A stretch of DNA of 64,000 nt from Bordetella genomosp. 4. GTDB taxonomy: Bacteria > Pseudomonadota > Gammaproteobacteria > Burkholderiales > Burkholderiaceae_B. The DNA lies in the NCBI RefSeq assembly GCF_002261185.1, contig NZ_NEVQ01000022.1, positions 558,001 to 622,000 of the forward strand, given 5' to 3'. Of this stretch, positions 60,740 through 64,000 are shown piece after piece. A program made the position numbers and the translations under genes. The notes beneath the pieces are model-generated. The model saw nothing but the letters and a program-made list of their open reading frames with translations. It did not search any database and was not told the DNA's origin. Every line of letters begins with the position of its first letter. Position 1 is the first letter of the stretch.

Positions 60740-62943
60740 TGCTTGACTCCGAATCCAGACGATTCAAACAAGTCGTTCAAATCGGACCGCGCTGGCGCAG
60801 TAGAGGGGCGCTGCGTCGCCCGCGGGGCTTGCTGAGCAGGCGCCGCTTTGGGTGCGGATCGAGGCCTCATGCTTGGGGGAGGCGTATCCGAACCTGGAAT
60901 GAGCGGAGGCAACGGCTCGTCCTGTGGCGCATCATCCAGCACTACCCCGGGCGGCGGCTCCACAAGATCGTCTGGGCTTGTCGCGCCCGGCACCACAGGC
61001 GCCGACACCCCCGTAGGAACGGGCGTATCGCTTTGCACCGGCACAGACAACGGCGGCACATCTGGCGGCAGTGTGATACGCGAGCCAGCCGTAGGCGTAG
61101 CAGGCCGCGACAACCAATAATCGAACACCGTACGTGCAATAGGGGCCGCCATACTCGCCCCCCAGCCGGCGTTTTCCACCAACAGCGCCACGGCAATACG
61201 CGGTTTATCAGCCGGCGCAAAACCCATGAACAGCGCATGATCGCGCAAACGCTCATCCAACTCATGCGCGCGATATTGAGACCCACGCAGGCTGAATACC
61301 TGCGCCGTTCCAGTTTTGCCCGCCGCCTGGTACGCCGCGCCGGCAAAGGCGCGCCGTGCCGTTCCTGAACGCACCACGCCGACCATCGCGCTCTTGATGA
61401 GATCGACATTCTCTTGCTTGAGCGGAATGCGATATTCCGGTGTAGACGGCGTTGGCGTTACGACACCGGTATGTGTGTCGCGCGTAGCATGTACCAAATG
61501 CGGTTTTCGATATGCACCATTGTTGGCCAAGGTCGATGTCCCCTGCGCCAATTGCAGCAGCGTGAATGAGTTATATCCCTGCCCCACCGCCACAGAAATC
61601 GTCTCGCCTGCATACCATTGCTGTTGTCTGCGATCTTTGTACGCCTGACGTTTCCACTCGGTCGACGGCAACACGCCCTTGCGTTCGCCATCCAGGTCAA
61701 TACCAGTGATCTGCCCGAACCCAAACTGCTTGGCAAAATCATGCAGTCTGTTCACACCTATTTCCGGGCCCAGCGAATAGAAATACGTATCCGAAGACAC
61801 GACAATGGCCTTGTGCATATCGGTCATGCCATACGCAGCGCCCCCAGCGTTCCGGAAACGCTGCCCACCGAATTCAAAATAGCCTGGATCGGGAATACGC
61901 GTCTTGGCATCGCGCACACCCAGTTCCAGCGCCGCCAACGCCACAAAAGGCTTATAGGTCGAGCCAATCGGATACGTGCCGTACAACGGCCGATTGATTA
62001 GCGGATGATCCGGCGACTCGTTCAACAAGCGCCAATTTTCCACGTCGATGCCGTCGATGAACAGATTCGGGTCGAATGCGGGTTTAGAGACAAACGCCAA
62101 GACCTCGCCCGTGTTGGGATCAATCGCAACCAGCGCGCCGCGGTGATTTCCAAAAGCCTCTTCGGCCACACGCTGCAAGCCTAGATCGATGGACAGCATG
62201 ACGTCCACGCCGGGTACGGGATCAGTACGCTGCAACGTACGCACAGGGCGGCCGCTTGCATTGACTTCGACTTCTTCGATTCCGGTCTGACCGTGCAGCG
62301 CTTTTTCCCAGCTTTTCTCGATACCCTTTTTACCGATCACATCGGTGCCGCGATAATTGCCCAGCTCGCCCGTGCTTTCCAAGGCCTCGATATCGTTCTC
62401 CGCAATGCGGCCGATATAACCCACCACATGTCCCGCCGTGGCGCCCTGGGGATACTCGCGCACCCAGCGGGCACGCAACTCGACGCCGGGAAACTCAAAC
62501 GCATGGGCAGCGAACCAGGATGCCTCGGTATCATTCAAGTTGTTGCGCAGTATCAGACTGGCATACCGCCCCGACTCCTGCACCCGGCGTTTGAATCGAC
62601 GCTGATCGCCTGGGCTGACATACACCACAGGAGTCAAGCGTGCCAGCATGGCATCTATATCACCGACTTGGCCCGGCACGACCTCTAGCGTATAAGTCCG
62701 GTAATTGCGCGCCATCACCACGCCATTGCGATCCAGGATCTCGCCACGGCGTGGTGCAATGGGAACCACGGCTATGCGATTACGATCGGCTCGTTCGGAC
62801 AGGCCCTCGTAGCGGTCTACCTGCAAAAACCAGAAACGCCCAGCCAATACGCAAAAGCACGCCAGCGCAAACAAACCGCCCACCCAGGCACGCAGCCCAA
62901 AGCGCTGCTTTTGCTGTTGGCCGATTTTCTTGAATTCGAACAT
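60736..62943 (-). CDS. mrdA: Penicillin-binding protein 2 (MrdA), elongation transpeptidase
   Basis: The 735-residue protein has a membrane anchor (about 21-41), a dimerisation region ('RGEILDRNGVVMARN'), and a transpeptidase domain with active-site Ser328 in 'STYKPF', 'SSDTYF' and 'KTGTAQVF'. It crosslinks peptidoglycan with RodA. It is longer than the roughly 630-residue E. coli protein. The last ~100 residues form a proline-rich tail ('PPPGVVLDDAPQDEPLPPL'). Confidence 0.95.
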   Translation of the reverse strand: MFEFKKIGQQQKQRFGLRAWVGGLFALACFCVLAGRFWFLQVDRYEGLSERADRNRIAVVPIAPRRGEILDRNGVVMARNYRTYTLEVVPGQVGDIDAMLARLTPVVYVSPGDQRRFKRRVQESGRYASLILRNNLNDTEASWFAAHAFEFPGVELRARWVREYPQGATAGHVVGYIGRIAENDIEALESTGELGNYRGTDVIGKKGIEKSWEKALHGQTGIEEVEVNASGRPVRTLQRTDPVPGVDVMLSIDLGLQRVAEEAFGNHRGALVAIDPNTGEVLAFVSKPAFDPNLFIDGIDVENWRLLNESPDHPLINRPLYGTYPIGSTYKPFVALAALELGVRDAKTRIPDPGYFEFGGQRFRNAGGAAYGMTDMHKAIVVSSDTYFYSLGPEIGVNRLHDFAKQFGFGQITGIDLDGERKGVLPSTEWKRQAYKDRRQQQWYAGETISVAVGQGYNSFTLLQLAQGTSTLANNGAYRKPHLVHATRDTHTGVVTPTPSTPEYRIPLKQENVDLIKSAMVGVVRSGTARRAFAGAAYQAAGKTGTAQVFSLRGSQYRAHELDERLRDHALFMGFAPADKPRIAVALLVENAGWGASMAAPIARTVFDYWLSRPATPTAGSRITLPPDVPPLSVPVQSDTPVPTGVSAPVVPGATSPDDLVEPPPGVVLDDAPQDEPLPPLIPGSDTPPPSMRPRSAPKAAPAQQAPRATQRPSTAPARSDLNDLFESSGFGVKQ

Positions 62944-62967
62944 GGCGCGCCGCTATCCAACCCGGCG

Positions 62968-63534
62968 CTAGACCGACGAGGACTCAACGTCGTCAGTGCC
63001 TCGCTGCGGCAAATGCAGCACGAAACCTATCAACGGCCACATCGCCGCCGTCAGCAAGACACTCATTCCCCAATCCCAGCCGGACCACCGACCCGCCAGC
63101 CATGCCAGCACGAGTTGTTGCACCAGGCGCGCGACAAAGAACACGGGCAACATGTGTATGCCCTGACTCCACAGATCAAAATGCCGCAGCCGTCGGTGCA
63201 GCGCCACCGCCCCATACGCCACCAAGGTATATGACAAGGCATGGGCGCCGAGCACACTGACATCGTGCACATCCATCAGCAGTCCAAAGCAGAATGCCGC
63301 CACCAGGCCGACCCGGCGCGGCTCGTTCACGCACCAAAAGGCCAGGACCAGCACCAGAATATCGGGAGCGCCCTCCCAGACACGCCAGGGTAACAATGAC
63401 AACAGCCACGCCACCACGATCGAGCCCCAAACAAAGAACACATTGGCCGGACGCGACAAATGCTCGGGAGGAACGTTGCGAGGCGTGCCCAGACGGCGCG
63501 GAGGCTGCTGGGCCGACGAGTTATTGCGATCCAC
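62968..63534 (-). CDS. mreD: Rod shape-determining protein MreD
   Basis: The protein is about 188 residues with five to six membrane segments and 'WSQGIHMLPVFFVARLVQQLV'. A GTG at 63534 with AAGAGG nine bases upstream is preferred; the ATG at 63576 has no ribosome site and overlaps mreC by 56 bp, compared with 14 bp for the GTG. It is part of the elongation complex together with MreC. Confidence 0.88.
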   Translation of the reverse strand: MDRNNSSAQQPPRRLGTPRNVPPEHLSRPANVFFVWGSIVVAWLLSLLPWRVWEGAPDILVLVLAFWCVNEPRRVGLVAAFCFGLLMDVHDVSVLGAHALSYTLVAYGAVALHRRLRHFDLWSQGIHMLPVFFVARLVQQLVLAWLAGRWSGWDWGMSVLLTAAMWPLIGFVLHLPQRGTDDVESSSV

Positions 63535-64000
63535 CGGATTCGGCCTCTTGAAGATCAGACTCTGCACGAGCGACATCGACTTGCAACACCAGGAAATGGC
63601 GATGGCGTTCGGGATGCGCCAAAGGCTCGCACACGGCGCGTGCAAACCCGGATGCCGTATCCCGTTCGACCGTCAACACCTTGGCCAACGGCAGACCTGC
63701 GGGAAACAAGCCACCCACGCCACTCGTGACGATCGTATCGCCTTCCTGGATATCGGCATTAGCCGCCAGAAAGCGCACCTCGATGCGACCAGGCGAATTC
63801 GAACCAAAGGCAATCAAACGCAGACCATTGCGCAACACCTGAACGGGTACAGACACTCTTTCGTCCGTAACCAGCGCGGCTTCGGACGCCTGTGGCGTCA
63901 CGCGCACGATCTGTCCCACCACACCGCCTTCGTCGATCACCGGCATGCCGGGCGCCAACCCTGCCTGGCTGCCCTTGTTAAAGACCAGCCGTTGCTGAAA
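63521..64000 (-). CDS. mreC: Rod shape-determining protein MreC, 3' part only
   Basis: The frame is open to the window edge and covers about 159 residues. It contains the MreC beta-domain hallmarks: 'LAPGMPVIDEGGVVGQIVRVTP', 'LIAFGSNSPGRIEVRFL' and 'DIQEGDTIVTSGVGGLFPAGLP'. The N-terminal anchor is outside the window. MreC is a periplasmic scaffold that activates PBP2-RodA. The gene order mreC-mreD-mrdA-rodA is conserved in proteobacteria. Confidence 0.95.
   Translation of the reverse strand, partial: FQQRLVFNKGSQAGLAPGMPVIDEGGVVGQIVRVTPQASEAALVTDERVSVPVQVLRNGLRLIAFGSNSPGRIEVRFLAANADIQEGDTIVTSGVGGLFPAGLPLAKVLTVERDTASGFARAVCEPLAHPERHRHFLVLQVDVARAESDLQEAESGGSQ

Noticed and set aside
1-64000. 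tRNA, rRNA, CRISPR array, prophage or insertion sequence
   Set aside because: I looked for cloverleaf-like segments, regularly spaced repeats, transposase or integrase proteins and found none that hold up by eye.

Overview
The window looks like a chromosomal segment from a betaproteobacterium of the Alcaligenaceae, close to Bordetella/Achromobacter. Four things point there: five Bug/TctC-type periplasmic binding proteins, a heme-uptake locus with the Bordetella order hurI-hurR-bhuR-S-T-U-V, many LysR regulators, and an mreC-mreD-mrdA-rodA block. Genes are dense and moderately GC rich. I saw no rRNA, tRNA, CRISPR array, transposase or phage genes.

Region 1 (1-7020). After the tail of a truncated LysR regulator comes a minus-strand operon: CitE-like lyase, type III CoA transferase, Bug protein, amidase and cysteine hydrolase. 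It diverges from its own LysR gene across a 23-bp palindromic site. It looks like an unassigned catabolic pathway for an amide- or ureide-type compound. Region 2 (6987-10391) holds a PiuC-like hydroxylase and a TonB-dependent siderophore receptor with a Fur-box candidate.

Region 3 (10392-30163) is a 13-gene minus-strand run that I read as a furan (HMF/furfural/2-furoate/2,5-furandicarboxylate) degradation cluster. It has an aldehyde dehydrogenase, a Bug protein, the three furoyl-CoA dehydrogenase subunits (the large one fused to a CoxG domain), furoyl-CoA ligase, UbiD/UbiX-type decarboxylase and flavin prenyltransferase, an enoyl-CoA hydratase-family hydrolase, a GMC oxidase and an MFS transporter. 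At the distal end are an FMN 2-hydroxyacid dehydrogenase and a ThDP enzyme that are not part of the described hmf pathway; they may form a mandelate-like feeder branch. A rho-independent terminator follows the last gene. The run begins at a promoter that is nearly duplicated in front of a second Bug gene, beside a divergent LysR gene.

Region 4 (30171-37036) has a Bug gene and a LysR gene, then a convergent operon with a RraA-type aldolase, an aminotransferase and a polar amino-acid ABC importer. Together these could import, transaminate and cleave a hydroxylated glutamate-type compound. Region 5 (37391-41773) is a FecI-FecR-TonB receptor surface-signalling system with a weak Fur-box candidate.

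Region 6 (41832-51082) is mixed: a parvulin, a DUF4148 protein, a TlpA-CcdA thiol-redox pair, a two-component system, kynureninase, a tartrate dehydrogenase-type enzyme, a Bug protein and a LysR regulator. Region 7 (51191-59339) is the heme-uptake locus with a strong Fur box. Region 8 (59340-64000) begins with an unusual 136-bp cruciform-forming element and continues with rodA, mrdA, mreD and the 3' part of mreC (cell elongation). Three iron or heme acquisition systems and several catabolic modules suggest a metabolically versatile environmental or host-associated bacterium.
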